This document shows positions 36,004-50,800 of a DNA stretch of 64,000 bases, piece after piece; the first letter of the stretch is position 1; each line of letters opens with the position of its first letter. The position numbers and the translations under genes are program-made. This DNA comes from Ephemerocybe angulata. Lineage: Eukaryota > Basidiomycota > Agaricomycetes > Agaricales > Psathyrellaceae. The stretch lies in NCBI GenBank assembly GCA_013368325.1, contig JAACJK010000117.1, positions 372,001 through 436,000 of the forward strand, read 5' to 3'. The notes under the pieces were generated by a model. It did no database searches. It saw only the letters and a list, made by a program, of their open reading frames with translations, and was not told the DNA's origin.

Positions 36004-38217
36004 ATGTCTGACGAAAAGGCGCCCAAGACCAGCCAAAGCATCGAGCTGGCACCCACCGCCACGCTCTCCAAACCACCTTCGGTTAACTCCTCGACGACGC
36101 ATGTGTATTCGAACTCGGATGAGTTGAAGACGGAGAAGCCTCAGCACAACGCACCTGGCCATGGCGAGAGTGCTCTGCCTGAAGACAAGGAGGGAGAAAC
36201 TGTTGAGAACATCGAAGATGACTGGGAGTGTGATCCAGAGAATGCTAGGAACTGGCCGGCGGCGAAGAAGTGGAGGACTGTTGCTATCGTCAGTTCTTTC
36301 TCGGTTTCGTTCCCGCTTTTTGTCGACTTACAATGTTTCTCTAGGTGTCTGCTTATACCTTCGTATCCCCTCTTGCATCGTCGATGATGGCACCAGGTAT
36401 ACCTGAAATCGCCATACGATATGGGATCACGAACAGCACGATTATCGCCCTCACCCTGTGTATCTTCCTCCTCTCGTTCGCCATTGCTGTGAGTGCTACC
36501 TGCGTATGGTCCTCGGGATTATCAAGCCGACATGTGAATTCTAGCCTCTGCTCCTCGCCCCTTTGTCCGAGATGTATGGTCGCACATGGGTACGTTCGCC
36601 AGCTCCAACGTTACCTTCGGGTGCACGACTAATTTCCCGGCATGCAGGTCCTCCACATTGGCAATCTCTTCACTGTCGGCTTCAGTCTGGGATGTGCGTT
36701 TGCACCAAACACAGGGGCTCTCATCGCATTCCGCTTCCTCTGTACGTCTATTTATAGTCGTTTACTGGGCGCTTGCTTAGCGCGTACCTCGATTTCTATT
36801 TAGCCGGGTTCTCGGGTAGCGCCCCGATCGCGTGTGGTGGAGGATCAGTCGGTGATCTGTTCGCCGCCAAGGATCGCGCGTCGGCCATGGCTCTGTACAG
36901 CTTGGGGCCCCTAATTGGTGCGTTGTGCATCGTTTGAGGACATTTCTTCAACGGCCTAACGCTGTTTGTAGGTCCCATTGTCGGACCCGTTGCTGGTGGA
37001 TTTATCGCACAGTCTCTCGGAATGAAATGGGTCTTCATCGTCATTGCTAGTGAGCGCCTCCATTTTACACACTGGTCGTCTGAAACCTGAACTTGCTTCC
37101 AGTTGCGTGCGGTTTCGTTTCCCTCGTGGGCATCCCGTTGCTCACGGAAACGTACGGCCCTGTGATTCGTCTTCGCCGCGCCAAGAAGCAAGGACTCCTT
37201 GAAGAGGGAGTGAAAACCCACCCGCACTTGGAAGCGAGCCATGGAGACAAGATGAAAATTCTGTGGGATAACCTCGCAAGGCCTGTTGCCATGCTCTTTA
37301 AGAGCTTGATTTGCTTCATGCTTTCCCTCTACATGGCTGTGTGAGTGGACATTCTTCCCCGTTAGATTGGGGGACTTACAGACTTGGAAACAGCATGTAC
37401 GGCATCTTCTACCTCATGTTCGCCACCTTTGCCCAGTTCTTCGCTACAACCTACGGGTTCAAGGCTGGGGTTGGCGGTCTGGCTTATCTCGGCCTGGGTG
37501 TTGGATTCCTTATTGCCACCATCACAGGAGCAAAGCTCGGTGATGCTATCTACCAGAAGGTCCGCTCATTTGGCTCGTATCCAGATGATATTCTCACTCA
37601 TACCCCCTGCTAGTTGACGGCAAGGAACGGCGGCGTCGGTACACCCGAGATGCGTATCCCTGGTCTTTTCTTCGGGTCTTTCTTCGTCCCTATCGGCCTC
37701 TTGTGAGTTCTAAGTAACCTTTTCAAAAGTTCACGGACTAAACTATACTTTTAGCTGGTATGGCTGGTCTGCAGACAAAGCTTTGCACTGGATTATGCCC
37801 ATTATCGGCTCAGGCATCTTCGGCTTCGGAATGATGACAACCTTCCTGCCTATCCAACTGTATCTCGTCGATTCATTTGAGTTCGCTGCAAGCGCCGTCG
37901 CCGCCTCTGCTGTATGTTTTTTTAACTCCTCCCGCCTTAGCATGTACTGATGATGATGCCTTTCAGCTCTTCCGTTCGCTATTGGGCTTCGCGTTCCCTC
38001 TCTTCGGAAAGCAGATGTTCGATGCCCTCGGCCTCGGCCCAGGAAACTCAGTATGTTGCATCTTTTTTTCTCTCGTGCGGCGAATCCATATCTAAAATAT
38101 CTGCAGCTCCTTGGTGGAATTGCTATCGTTTTGGGCATCCCGTTCCCCATCCTTCTTTGGTATAAGGGTGCAGCACTGCGCGCCCGAAACCCATTGACTG
38201 CTAACCGTGGATCATAA
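36004..38217 (+). CDS. MFS transporter, DHA1-type drug/polyamine antiporter
   Basis: This is an integral membrane proton antiporter of the major facilitator superfamily. The start at 36004 gives a long polar N-terminal tail (about 95 residues) ending DDWECDPENARNWPAAKKW, typical of fungal DHA1 exporters such as Tpo1/Flu1. The first span starts SAYTFVSPLASSMMAPGIPE. Motif A appears as LAPLSEMYGRTW. The central motif is GGGSVGDLFAAKDRASAMAL followed by GPIVGPVAGGFIAQSLG. The second half reads MYGIFYLMFATFAQFFATTY, then GLFFGSFFVPIGLFWYGWSA and LFRSLLGFAFPLFGKQMFDA, ending NPLTANRGS. Ten or so very short introns fall between or within the spans. Twelve membrane spans are expected. The substrate cannot be read from sequence. 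Confidence 0.87.
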
Positions 38218-39494
38218 ATTAGAAATTGCTTGAGACCTATTGTCCCGATGCTCTCCAACCCCTCATAGATTGGCACTAGTAACCCTTGACGTGGATTTGA
38301 CGACCATCATCCTGCATATCTTCTCATTTGGCATCAGCTCCGTCCGCACTGCAATCTGCCCGCATTCTTGGCTTCATCAGGTTCCGCTTATTGGTTTTTG
38401 TATACCCTACACACATAGTAATTGCACTATCAGTCACTCGTTCACCTAGCTTTGAATTTGAGGAAAGTTTCCCGCAAACATGGCTAGGGCCGCAGGACAA
38501 TGGGCAAAGCTCGCACCCCACCACGCGGCGACAAGCAAGCCTAAACACACGTGTTGCGATGAGGGCGCACTGGACTATTCTTGAACTTCGACCACAACGT
38601 TCTGGCATTCAGCTGGGCCCTTTGTCAAGCTCGCATACCCACACAGGACCTCCGAGGTAGCAGATAGTGGTAATGATAGGGGCCACCAGCTCACTGGCGA
38701 TCTTCGAGGGTCTTCGTGGATCCTGGTGAGTTACCGACATTTGCTTCTGAACCTACCATTTCAAATATATGGCCCTGATTCCGGACCAGATTCTCGTATC
38801 CGCCGTCCCCGATCTCCCTTTCCCCTTCTTATCTACCACACACTCAATGCGCAGGTGGCAATGCAATCCACGCAATCGAATTATCACCAGTTATCTATCA
38901 TGATCGTCCTGTAGTTATCCTCGGGGAATTATCCGGCAACCTCGACAATCAAGGATTCTGGAAGGGACCCAGAAGCATGAGCTCAATTGCACCTTGTAAG
39001 ATTTGGGATCTTCCCTTTGTTCTTCGTTCCTAATGATGGGTTAAAGCTAGACTTGGTCTCGAAGAGGTGAATGTGTTCCTAGGTGTTCGAACCTAGGGAA
39101 GGGAGGTGCCTTGAGTGACGTTAGGGCTGCCGTGCTTCTGCGAGAAACAGCCCCTCGTGGCCAGGGTCCGATCGCCCCATACTGTGAGCGGAGGTACGAA
39201 ACCTCACCTCATTTCGCAACTTCGGGCCTCATTGACCTTGTTTGGTACTTAGTTGCCGGGGGCCTGTTGCTGGTGTCTGGATTCTGAAGACGGAGTTCGT
39301 GCTTCGGCTACGCATGTTCCACTACTTCAAACATTAAATATCCGCGCCAAGCTAGCTCGCTGTGGCGTCCAGCATGGCTCGCCAGAAGGAAAGCGAGGGC
39401 CGCTTGCTATATGATCTGAAATTCCTAACCAAGCATAATATCTCTCAAATCCCTTATATCAAGGCGCCCGACCACCGTTTCGCCGTACACGACA
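38218..39494. other. Intergenic region, no gene supported
   Basis: About 1.3 kb with only short chance frames. A small hairpin-capable sequence (cctaggtgttcgaacctagg near 39079) resembles a T-arm superficially but no tRNA fold surrounds it. Confidence 0.45.
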
Positions 39495-40963
39495 ATGCCA
39501 ATGTCCTTCCACCCCCTTCCTTCGTCTCCAACCCTCTCGACCAACAACGGTCCACGAGCTCCACCTGAAATCATCGATGCCGTTCTCGATGAACTCGCAT
39601 CAGACAAGAAAGACATTGAGTCTTTTCACACCTTGTTGCGGTGTTCGCTGGTTTCCCAGCACCTTTCTTGGAGATGCCGAATGCATATCTTCCAAGAGAT
39701 CAACTTGGGCTGGTCGAAGGATGCCCTGAGATCCCAGGACTCACAGGGACTCACCAGTGGTACTGTGTCCGGTCTTGTCGATCTGCTCTTCGACAACCCA
39801 TCCCTTTCGGAGCAGATTCTCTCCCTCAGGATCAACCCAGCATTCTACTATTACAACCCCGGCCGAGGCGACTTGTGCGATAACCTCTCCACGCTACTCG
39901 AACAATTGCCCAACCTTCGAACGTTCGCCCTCACCTCCGGCTCCGACCCTGACGCCGCTTCGCTGCCCTGGAGCTGGTTCCCCGTCGTCGCGCAGTCCGC
40001 AATAGAAGCATGTTGCGCTCGACCCACCATCAAATGTGTCGAGTTCCGTGGATTCAAGGGGTTCCCGACGAATCTCATATACACCTGTTCATCGTCCTTA
40101 ACCACACTTTATCTCTCCCGTACCATGTCACTCTCAACTGGCGACCCAATGGAGCAGAATCAAGTGGAACATGCGGCAAATGGCGGCCCCCTTCGAAGGC
40201 CACCATGGTCGTTGGAGAGCCTTGTCTGCGAAAATGCACTCCCGCTACTCCGGCCAGCGATTGACGATGAATCCAACCCGCACGACAGTCCATTTTCAAG
40301 TCTGCAGCATCTGAATGTCGCCATCCTGACTTATAGCGATTCGAGACTTATTGCACCTTTACTTCGGCAATCTGAGGGGTCCATGCGAACCCTCGAAGTC
40401 TCCTTTAGCCTCTGGACAGGTGAGATGCATGCTCTTCTTTTCACTCCGACTATATTAACAGTCCTTCCCTCCGTATCACAGGCGCGTCGACTTTCGAGAC
40501 AAACTGGATCCACCTTCCCCACCTTCGTCGCCTGCACGTCGCCGTATCCTGCACCCAAGTGCAGAACGACCTCCACTTCCCCAACGATGTACCAAATCTC
40601 ATATATGACGTCGTGTACGGTCAGACCTCCATCAAATATCTAAGCATTCACACCACATGCCAGATGGTCTACGTTCCACCCCCACCCGCTGGACATCAGA
40701 GTGTGCTCAATGGCGATGAAGGCTGGAGGCGTCTGGGCGATAGGCTCGCAAGCGAGGCTTTTACCAATCTGAGCATGTTCCGTGTTTCGCTCTCGGTCTT
40801 CTTGGTCCAGCAGGACGGGGCGTCGGAAATTACGCGGGGCGCCTGTGAAGAGGTCGAGGAGTGGCTAACACGAGACGTTATAACGCGATTTGAGAGACCG
40901 GGCAGGAGCCTTAGTACGGCCATCTGCGTCCAATCGCTCCGCGAGCTCTTCCATGCTGCGTAG
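39495..40963 (+). CDS. F-box-like / leucine-rich-type protein
   Basis: Two exons flank a 65-base intron at about 40422-40486. The first exon is a 300-codon frame from the ATG at 39495. Near the N-terminus, PRAPPEIIDAVLDELASDKK followed by TLLRCSLVSQHLSWRCRMHI matches the F-box-like pattern common in Agaricomycetes (P-E-I-I-D, then L-x-x-C-x-L-V-x-x-x-W). The rest has irregular leucine-rich segments (SLSEQILSLRINP, LEQLPNLRTFALTS, SSLQHLNVAILT) that end near LRELFHAA. Such proteins usually recruit substrates to SCF ubiquitin ligases through Skp1, with the LRR-like part as the recognition surface. The partner is unknown. These genes form large, quickly evolving families in mushrooms. No membrane or secretion signal was seen. 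Confidence 0.75.
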
Positions 40964-41426
40964 AGGATATGAACTAGCAACTTTCCTATCTGGGGAGTTG
41001 GGCGATGTTATCTGTGAGTGTGACTCCACATTCCCTCCAATCATAGACTTATCACTTACGGCGTTCTGAGCAGCTTGTAGACTAAATTAACGGGCACTCG
41101 GTTGTTACGGACATCAATTAAACTAATTGCAACGTGTGCGAGGTTGTTTTGCCCATTTTGACTACTTGCTGTCTCGTGTCTGCGAACGTGGCTCGACTCA
41201 TCTTACTTCCCGTGTCAAGGTCTCATGATCACTCGTCACAGCGGGGAACTCATTCAGGGCGGCGTACGAGAGGCCTGGATTGAGATTGTCTTATGTCATC
41301 TTTTTCTCTTCTCCTCTCAACGTCCACTACCCGCCGGGTGCTAACGATGATGGCTTATTCTTTCGATATAGAAACAGGTCTTTCCATCCTCCGAAATCAG
41401 CTGCGGTTCAAGACAAGATGGGCGGG
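40964..41426. other. Intergenic region
   Basis: About 460 bases; nothing seen apart from the upstream region of the DJ-1 pseudogene. Confidence 0.5.
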
Positions 41427-41433
41427 TATAAAG
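41427..41433 (+). promoter_or_regulatory. TATA box upstream of the DJ-1/PfpI pseudogene
   Basis: TATAAAG lies 68 bases before the ATG at 41495. The core promoter appears intact although the coding sequence is broken, consistent with recent inactivation. Confidence 0.5.
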
Positions 41434-41494
41434 TAACAATTAAAGGGCGTTAAACATTTGAAGGGACTTACCTCCAGCCTCCCCATTCTCAACG

Positions 41495-42153
41495 ATGAAG
41501 ATCCTCCAGTTTGGCATTCTCCTGCTCCCGGGGTATCAGTGGCTTAACATCGCTGGCCCAGTCGACTACCTCAACCAGCACACATAACACATGCTGAACG
41601 GGATTGCCCCAGAAGCTGCAGCGAAAGCTCCCAACATAAATTGGCACTACATCTCCAACCTGGATAACCTCGATCCCGTCAACGCTACCTCCGGTCCTGC
41701 ACAAATCCCCACCACCACATTCAAGACGAGTCCCCGTCTTGACTACCTTTTAGTTCCTGGAGGAAACCCAAACTACCAACTCTCCAACCAGACCACGACC
41801 TTCATCAAGACACAGCTCCCAGGGCTCAAATCCCTCCTCACGGTGTGCACAGGGTCCATGATACTGGCTCATACGGGGATTCTGGACGGCATCCACGTCG
41901 CGACCAACAAGTACGTCCTGCGATTTAGCGCCCAGGTCAAGGACTTTGAGAAGTACAAGAAAGTCAAATGGGTGACAGATAGAAGATTTGTGGTGGAAGG
42001 GAAGATATAAAATTCTGCGGGGATCACGTCGGGGTTGGACCTTGCTGCTGAATTCGCTCGAGTTCACTTCGACCCGGCTGTGGTGAAGGTGGTGGCTGAA
42101 ATTGCGGAGTAGAGTACAAGCCGAACCCTGCCAAGCCTGATCCGTTCGCTTAA
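41495..42153 (+). pseudogene. DJ-1/PfpI family protein, inactivated
   Basis: The frame from 41495 reads MKILQFGILLLPGYQWLNIA, then GPVDYLNQHT and an in-frame TAA. It resumes in the same frame with MLNGIAPEAAAKAPNINWHY, DYLLVPGGNPNYQ and the nucleophile elbow LLTVCTGSMILAHTGILDG with the conserved Cys. Next is KWVTDRRFVVEGKI and a second in-frame TAA, where a Trp is expected. It continues SAGITSGLDLAAEFARVHFD to a TAG. The usual C-terminal end of the family (a DPFA-type tail) is found just after in another frame, ending at 42153, which indicates a frameshift near 42110. No GT..AG intron removes the two nonsense codons. Two stops and one frameshift in otherwise well-conserved sequence indicate a young pseudogene of a DJ-1/PfpI (glutamine amidotransferase-like) gene. 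Confidence 0.8.
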
Positions 42154-42668
42154 TTACCTTCTCGATGGTGTTAAACTGGAGTAGAAGAAGGCTTCGTCGC
42201 AGAGGATGATTGGCGATGGGGCGGACCATCGCCGACGCCACCTCGAACACTGAGTGGGTCTGAATTATAATAATGGGAATGGGGTTGCAATCGTTTGTAG
42301 GGTGTCTTCCATTGCCGGCGTTTAATTTAGAATACCTCTTCAGCTTTGCATGTTCCTATTTAATCTATCTTTATATGATTAAGTATGCGTGCTAGGTAGG
42401 CAGTATGCTTATCCTCCGCTCTCTCAATTCTCAATTTCCTAGACGACGGGCGGTTGTGAGGGACGTCGATCATCCGGGGGCGGAGGTGACCAATTCGGGG
42501 TCGGAATGTTCCAAAATAGGGTGCTGATCAATCCAATACATTATACCAGTCTGCGGCGGCTTGTCTTGGTTCCCTGTACTCCACCCAATTCTATTCATAC
42601 ACCCTCCCCCGAAAATTGCTGCGTATTGTTGAAGCGTATGGCTTATTTTCTTCCGCTGCCCGCCATGG
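42154..42668. other. Intergenic region
   Basis: About 500 bases. No gene supported. It carries the upstream region of the CAP-domain gene. Confidence 0.5.
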
Positions 42669-42676
42669 TATATAAG
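42669..42676 (+). promoter_or_regulatory. TATA box of the CAP-domain gene
   Basis: TATATAAG lies about 105 bases before the ATG at 42775 and is followed by a pyrimidine-rich leader, as in highly expressed fungal genes. Confidence 0.55.
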
Positions 42677-42774
42677 GGGGGATTCCTTCTCAATTTCACC
42701 ACCTTTCGCCACTTTTGTTTGTGCCGTCTACCAGCTTATTCTTCCCTACCGTTTATCCCTCTTTATTGCTCGCC

Positions 42775-44236
42775 ATGGCCCGCTTCTCTGCTATTCTCTC
42801 CTTCGTTTGCGCTGCCGCTGCCCTTCAGGGTGTAGCAGCTGCTCCCAGGCCTTCCTCCCCTCCTTCAGCGTCCATCGGACAGCCTTCAGGCGCCCCTCTC
42901 AACGGCACATCCGTCTACCCATCCCACACTAGGTAAGTCCTCCCTCGCCTCTGGACTAGATGAACGATACTTACGCATTACTTGTAGCGTGCATGCCCAG
43001 CCCTCTGGCTCCGCGCATCCTTCGGGATCCAACGGCACATCCGTCCACCCATCCCACACTAGGTAAGTCCTCCCTCGCGTCTGGACTAACATGAACGATA
43101 CTTACGCATTGCTTGTAGCATGCATGCCCAGCCCTCTGGCTCCGCGCATCCTTCGGGATCCAACGGCACATCCGTCCACCCATCCCACACTAGGTAAGTC
43201 CTCCCTCGCCTCTGGACTAACATGAACGATACTTACGCATTGCTTGTAGCGTGCATGCCCAGCCCTCTGGCTCCGCGCACGCGCATCATTCGGGATCCAA
43301 CGGCACATCCGTCCACCCATCCCACACTGAGTAAGTCCTTTCTCGTCTCTGGACTAACATGAAAAATACTTACGCGTTACTTGTAGTAGGCATGCCGAGC
43401 CCTCTGGCTCCGCGCATCATTGGGGATCCAACGGCACATCCATCCACCCAACCCACACTGAGTAAGTCCTTCTTCGCCTCTGGACTAACATGAACAATAC
43501 TTACGAGTTACTTGTAGAAGGCATGCCGAGCCCTCTGGCTCCCCGCATCATTCGAAATCTGGAGAAGGGTCTTGGTCCGCGTCTGCAACGCCATCTGCTG
43601 TGACCCACGCCGGCTCGAACACCACCCACCCGACTGCTTCGGCTACGCGATCCAACAGCGCTGGTGCCACCCACGCCACCTCCACGGCAACTAAGCCCAC
43701 CACTTCCGCCGCCACAAACGGCACCCATACCTCGACGTCGACTTCATCCGCGGATGTCCAGGCCTATCTCAGCGCGCACAACGCTTGCCGTAAGAAGCAC
43801 GGCGCCGCCGACCTAACCTGGAGCGACGAGCTCGCCTCTGCAGCGCAGAAGTGGGCCAACAACTGCAAGTGGCAGCACTCCGGAGGCGCTGTCGGGCCTT
43901 ATGGCGAGAACCTGTCGGCTGGAACCAACCTCGATATCGCTGGCGCTATCAAGATGTGGACTGACGAAGAATGTGAGTGTCTGCCTTTCTTCGGGATCTG
44001 AAAGGAATAGTTGGTTAACGTCTATGTCCCCTCCAATCTATTTAGCCCAGTACAACCCGTCCAACCCGCAATACTCTCACTATACGCAGGTCGTCTGGAA
44101 GAGCACCACCCAGGTCGGCTGTGCCGTCGCGACCTGCAACGGCTTGCTTGGTGGAAGTGGTGCCGACAAGTTCTACGTCTGCGAATACAACCCTGCTGGA
44201 AATGTCATTGGGAAGTTCGCGGAGAATGTCCAATGA
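42775..44236 (+). CDS. CAP/SCP (PR-1-like) secreted protein with tandem-exon stalk
   Basis: Seven exons encode about 369 residues: 42775-42932, 42988-43062, 43119-43193, 43250-43330, 43387-43461, 43518-43972 and 44046-44236. MARFSAILSFVCAAAALQGV is a signal peptide. Exons 2-5 each encode one repeat of 25 or 27 residues of the type HAQPSGSAHPSGSNGTSVHP, with an NGT sequon in each. A Ser/Thr/Ala-rich stalk likely to be O-glycosylated follows. The CAP domain starts near residue 232 (VQAYLSAHNACRKKHGAADL) and carries HYTQVVWKSTTQVGCAVATC and FYVCEYNPAGNV, the two CAP signatures, with the cysteines present. Fungal CAP proteins (Pry1 type) bind sterols and fatty acids outside the cell, and some act in fruiting or host interaction. 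All repeat introns are 55-56 bases and nearly identical. Confidence 0.88.
42881..43562 (+). repeat. Tandem array of exon-plus-intron units in the CAP gene
   Basis: About five units of roughly 131 bases, each made of a 75- or 81-base exon and a 55-56-base intron, lie head to tail. Units 2 and 3 differ by single bases both in exon and intron. Partial units occur at both ends, in exon 1 and at the start of exon 6. Each exon is a multiple of three and is bounded by introns in the same phase (phase 2), so units can be gained, lost or skipped without changing frame. Retention of any intron puts a TAA right after the exon end. Confidence 0.92.
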
Positions 44237-45156
44237 GAGCACTCTCCAGTAGAGTAGATTCATCTGCGATGGGTTTCTGTATCTCATGTAGTGGCGTTTA
44301 TGGTGATTTGAATGAAAATCTGTGATTTTCCTTCCTTCATGTGTATTCTCTATCCTCGAGCTTCGCATCGTCAAGTTTCGTATTGAATGGTGACTTTCAG
44401 TAGAGGAAGTCTGGGTATGAATATGAGAAGGAGTTGGGTGTGGATTTGCGCTCGAAGCCGTCTGGGACATGATATAGGCAGGCTAGATCCTTCGTACATT
44501 CAAGCCTCAGCATCATGCTATCACGTTTGACACCTATCGAGCTCACATGCAAGCAAGGAAGACCGGAGATTGGGGTGGACGGTGGACAAGTCACAGAAGG
44601 AGTGGGCAAGCGGCTTCATCCCGGCAACTAACCATTGCTGGCCTGATCCAGCCTTCCAAGGGCGTTTCGGGACTCGGGAGTTCCACGATCGTTGTCTCTT
44701 CCCCCCCATTGTCCAAGTCCACCTTGAAACCCTTCGTTCACATTTCACCCGTGTTCCAATATCACTGGTCAGCCCCCCAAAAAAATACCGTAGTTTTCGC
44801 GGTGGTTTGGAAGCATGACGCATAATATTTGATTTCCTTCAAGTTGTGCACCCGAGCCAGTGAGGATATGTAAGTCGTTTCCCCGACTCTCTCGGATGAT
44901 GAAACTTTGTTGACAGATACCCCACTGCACATTGCCTACTCCCTTCTCGTAGGACGCAATAAACGTCAGTGAGAGGTGGGAGAGATCAGGCGTCATCATT
45001 GTTACGTGTCCACTTAGAGCTCAGCGTTCCACTGTACTGTTATTCATCGGCTTACAGATCGCTGAGTCGACGCTCAGGAATTCCGCTCCTGGGCGCGGGG
45101 TACAAATAGTGTCGGGTAACTCCCCAGCATCCGCCCGTATCACCTTCCTCGCAGAT
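44237..45156. other. Intergenic region
   Basis: About 920 bases between two secreted-protein genes. No supported gene. The sequence near 45100 (gggtacaaatag) may serve as a weak TATA-like element for the esterase. Confidence 0.45.
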
Positions 45157-47488
<2,332 letters not shown>

Positions 47489-47850
47489 TATGGACACGAA
47501 GGGATGCTAAATACGACGACAGCTCCACCTGGTATCTATCTGTTAATGTCAGATACTTGCGAAGGCGTATCAAAGCACTGCAGAGCGTTCAGGTAGAAAA
47601 TGGGCCGGTCAATTGCTATGGCTACAAATCCCAGTCACATCCCATACTTGTATTACACTGCAAAGCGATCTGGTACATGTGAAGTATATCATTCAACCAA
47701 ACCCAGAATATATAACGAAACATAATATAAACAGAAAAGGAAGATAGCTACAACATGCGTCAATTCTAGATCATTATTACTTGAGCGCGAGAAGTCATAA
47801 TAGTCGACGAAGGGAGGAGTGAGTGGGACCCAACACCTACATAATAATCC
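47489..47850. other. Convergent 3' region (esterase / condensin)
   Basis: 362 bases between convergent stops, AT-rich near 47690-47750. Presumably 3' untranslated sequence of both genes. Confidence 0.55.
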
Positions 47851-50800
47851 TCAGTCGCTCTCAATCCCCGACAGGTCACCCTCCTCCTCAACCCCAGTCG
47901 CCGCAGAAACAGCAGCATTCTCCTTCTCCTCGTCCGATTCTTCCTGCTGCTGTTTCCTCTTCCGTTTCCCCGCCGCCGCCGCCGCAGTCGTCCGTGGAGC
48001 CGCTGAGGCACGAGTGCTCTTCGCGCGTGGCTTGGGAGGAGGTTTGGCCTTGGTCGCTTTCTTTTTCGGAGTCGGGGATCGGGCTCTGTCGCTGTCGTCT
48101 TGGTCTGCCTCAGCTTCATCATCTTCCGCTTCGACTACCTTTGATGTTCGCCTGAGTGGCCAGGTATGATCGATTAAGAAAAGAAGGACTTGGGGGAGTT
48201 GAGAGGGGAGCTTACCGCGTTGCCGTCCCTCGACGTGTCCGCTTTCGTTCTTCTCCCCGTCCAGTTCCAGGCGTATGAACACGCCTACACACAAGCGTTC
48301 ACCGCTCAGTACACAACCGTAACAAAAGTTTATCCACACTCACTTGGTCCCCTTCTTCTTCTGAGGCGTCGACGGCCTCTCCTCAGGTTGCGGAGTAGGC
48401 TCTTCGTCCTTCTCCTCTTCGTCCTTCTCCTCTTCGTCCTCCTCTTTATCACCCTCCTCCTCACCCAGGGCTTCGGTAGTAGCGGTTACCGCAGACGCCG
48501 TCTCGCCCGACGTACTCGCCCTCGACCGCGTCGACGTCCTCTCCGTCCCGCGACTTGCAGGCTCCTGCTCTCCCTCAACCTCATCACCCTCCCCCTCCCC
48601 ATCAGGCTTAGCGGGCGAAGACGGCGGCGGCCTCACGGCCTTCACCCCGCCCTTGGGCGGGTCGACCGCGATGCACTCGTACACCTTGAGCACATCCTCC
48701 TCCTCGGCATACGCCGCAGGGTCCAGCTCTTTCTCTTTCAGCTGCTTCGCAAACTGCGACGCCACGCGGCTTTTGAAGCGCGCGAAGAGTTTCTCGTTGG
48801 CGGTGTTGTTGAGGGGGCATTGCTGTGGAGAAGGAGAAGGAAAGAAAAATGTGAGCGATGGTTGATCGAACGGAAGCTGGGGCTAGGGTTGTGCGTACGT
48901 CGGATAGGTAGGACACTAGGAGATCCAGTTTGTGGATGGATTTTGAATCTAGTTCAGCAGGGATGTGCAGTTGATTCAGGGTCTGACAGAAGGCTTTCTT
49001 GTCCGAGTCTACATACACAACGGGGTAATTAGATGACGTGTCTTAAGATGAGGCCGATATGTGCTTACCAGATCGGTCTTCGTCGTAGAGAGCGCTCAAG
49101 ATTTGGATTGCGAGCTCAGCATGCGCGACGGGTTCGTCAGGGCTATGCTCGATCTGTGCACTATGATTCCACCAAAGTCAGTAACAAGGCCGGTGTCAAA
49201 AACAAAAGTTCACTGACATCTGTACAGCCTTGGCAGGATCTGTCCAATCCACGAGCATGAGGCCAAAGTCATAAGGCGAGATCATCTGTTGACCATCCTC
49301 CAGATCGTCGTGCATTTCCTTAGCCTGATCATACGCCAAAAGGTACATCTACCGCAGGAAAAGACGTGTCAGCGAATGCGGTCCCAAATGGAATAGGGCT
49401 ACTACTACTGACCGACTGAACCCGACATTGATTCGCAGCCGAAGCGTACGAGTAGACGGGGAAGAAGTAGGACAGACATTGTCGCAGTTCCTGGTTGTCT
49501 GCCGTGCCGGGCGAGATGTAAAGCAGCGCCAACGTGACGAGGACATTGGGGTCGTTGATGATGCCTGCCAGCACGAGTTTGCAGATTCCAGTGCACAGCA
49601 CGGCTTGAGCGGCAGGAATCTCTTCGTTCTGTAAAGTCTGGACAAGGAAGTTCGTAATTTGCGTCGCCTGCAATATCGCACTTGTTGTTAATATCTCGGT
49701 GCGATGGGAAAGGAGTGGAGACACACGATAGCTTCGGATTTCTTGAAGAATTCCTGGTCATACATGATCAAGAGATCGAGAGTAACTTTCAGAACCTGGA
49801 CTTTTAGTTCTGGTGGGGCATTCTCGATTTGTCCCATGAAAAGCTGGAACGAGCGCAGCGCCATGTTCTTGGCAATAAGACAACACAGTCCGAGACTGAC
49901 AAGTGCCTTTTCGCGCATTGCCAGTTCCTTGCGTTTAACTGAGGGGACAATCAAGTCCGCCAGGATACCTTCCAAGGTTGAGTTATCCTCGAAGCTCTTA
50001 ATTATAATGCGTTAGATGAATGCCTAAGGATGTCGAGAGAGACACGCACCCCATTAACCCTTTCCAGCACCGCTGTGCAGAGCATAAGACAGCGAATATC
50101 AGTGATATCAGCTTCGCGCCTCTCTTCAGAGCTCATCGCGTCGCGGTCACGGGGCTTCCTCGCTGAGCGCCCGCCGCGGCTGATTGGCTCAGTCGCGGAA
50201 GATTGGTCGGGATCTTGGTCATCAAGCTAAAAGGTGTATAGTCAGGGAGAAGTGCGCATAATAAAAAGTGCACACTCACGTCGCCAAGAATGTTATCGAC
50301 ATCCTCCAATTCTTCGTTTTCGCGGAGCTCGACGATGATCTCGACAACGACACGAATCAGGTCGCGTTCTGAAGGCATGATCTCCTTCAAAACGTCAACG
50401 CAGCGCTCGATGAGGCTGGGAGGCAGTTGGGGATGGGCAAGCATCTCCTCTGCTCAGCGAGGAGTTGGTCAGCTCAAGTTCCTCTGAATGAGAGAAATCC
50501 GGTGACGCACTAACAACAGTGAAAACCTTTCTTCGCCCAATTTCGTCCATGTAGTCCAACTTGAGAGCCATACGAAGTAACTCTCCGAGAATGACTTCTT
50601 TCTTCGCCAACTCCTCCTCCAGCGCATCCTCGTCCTCATATTCATCGAGCCCAGCAGCAACGAGCTTTGCAGCCTCAATCTTTTGTAGGACATTCAGAAG
50701 ATGGTTATACGCCTCTTGGAAAATGAAAGCAAAAGCGGTGACAACCGGCAATGCTGCTGCCTCCAGCCTCGCCTCATTCCCGTTCTTGATGCAGTATTCC

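Noticed and set aside
39072..39098. Hairpin with ttcgaa loop resembling a tRNA T-arm
   Set aside because: No acceptor, D or anticodon arms can be drawn around it.
42886..43728. Minus-strand open frames across the CAP gene repeat array, similar to each other
   Set aside because: They are shadows of the tandem exon-intron units on the plus strand; the plus strand has splice signals, a signal peptide and the CAP domain.
48190..49032. 280-codon plus-strand open frame opposite the condensin gene
   Set aside because: The translation is Arg/Leu runs produced by the complement of the acidic repeat tail; the condensin frame is clearly the real one.
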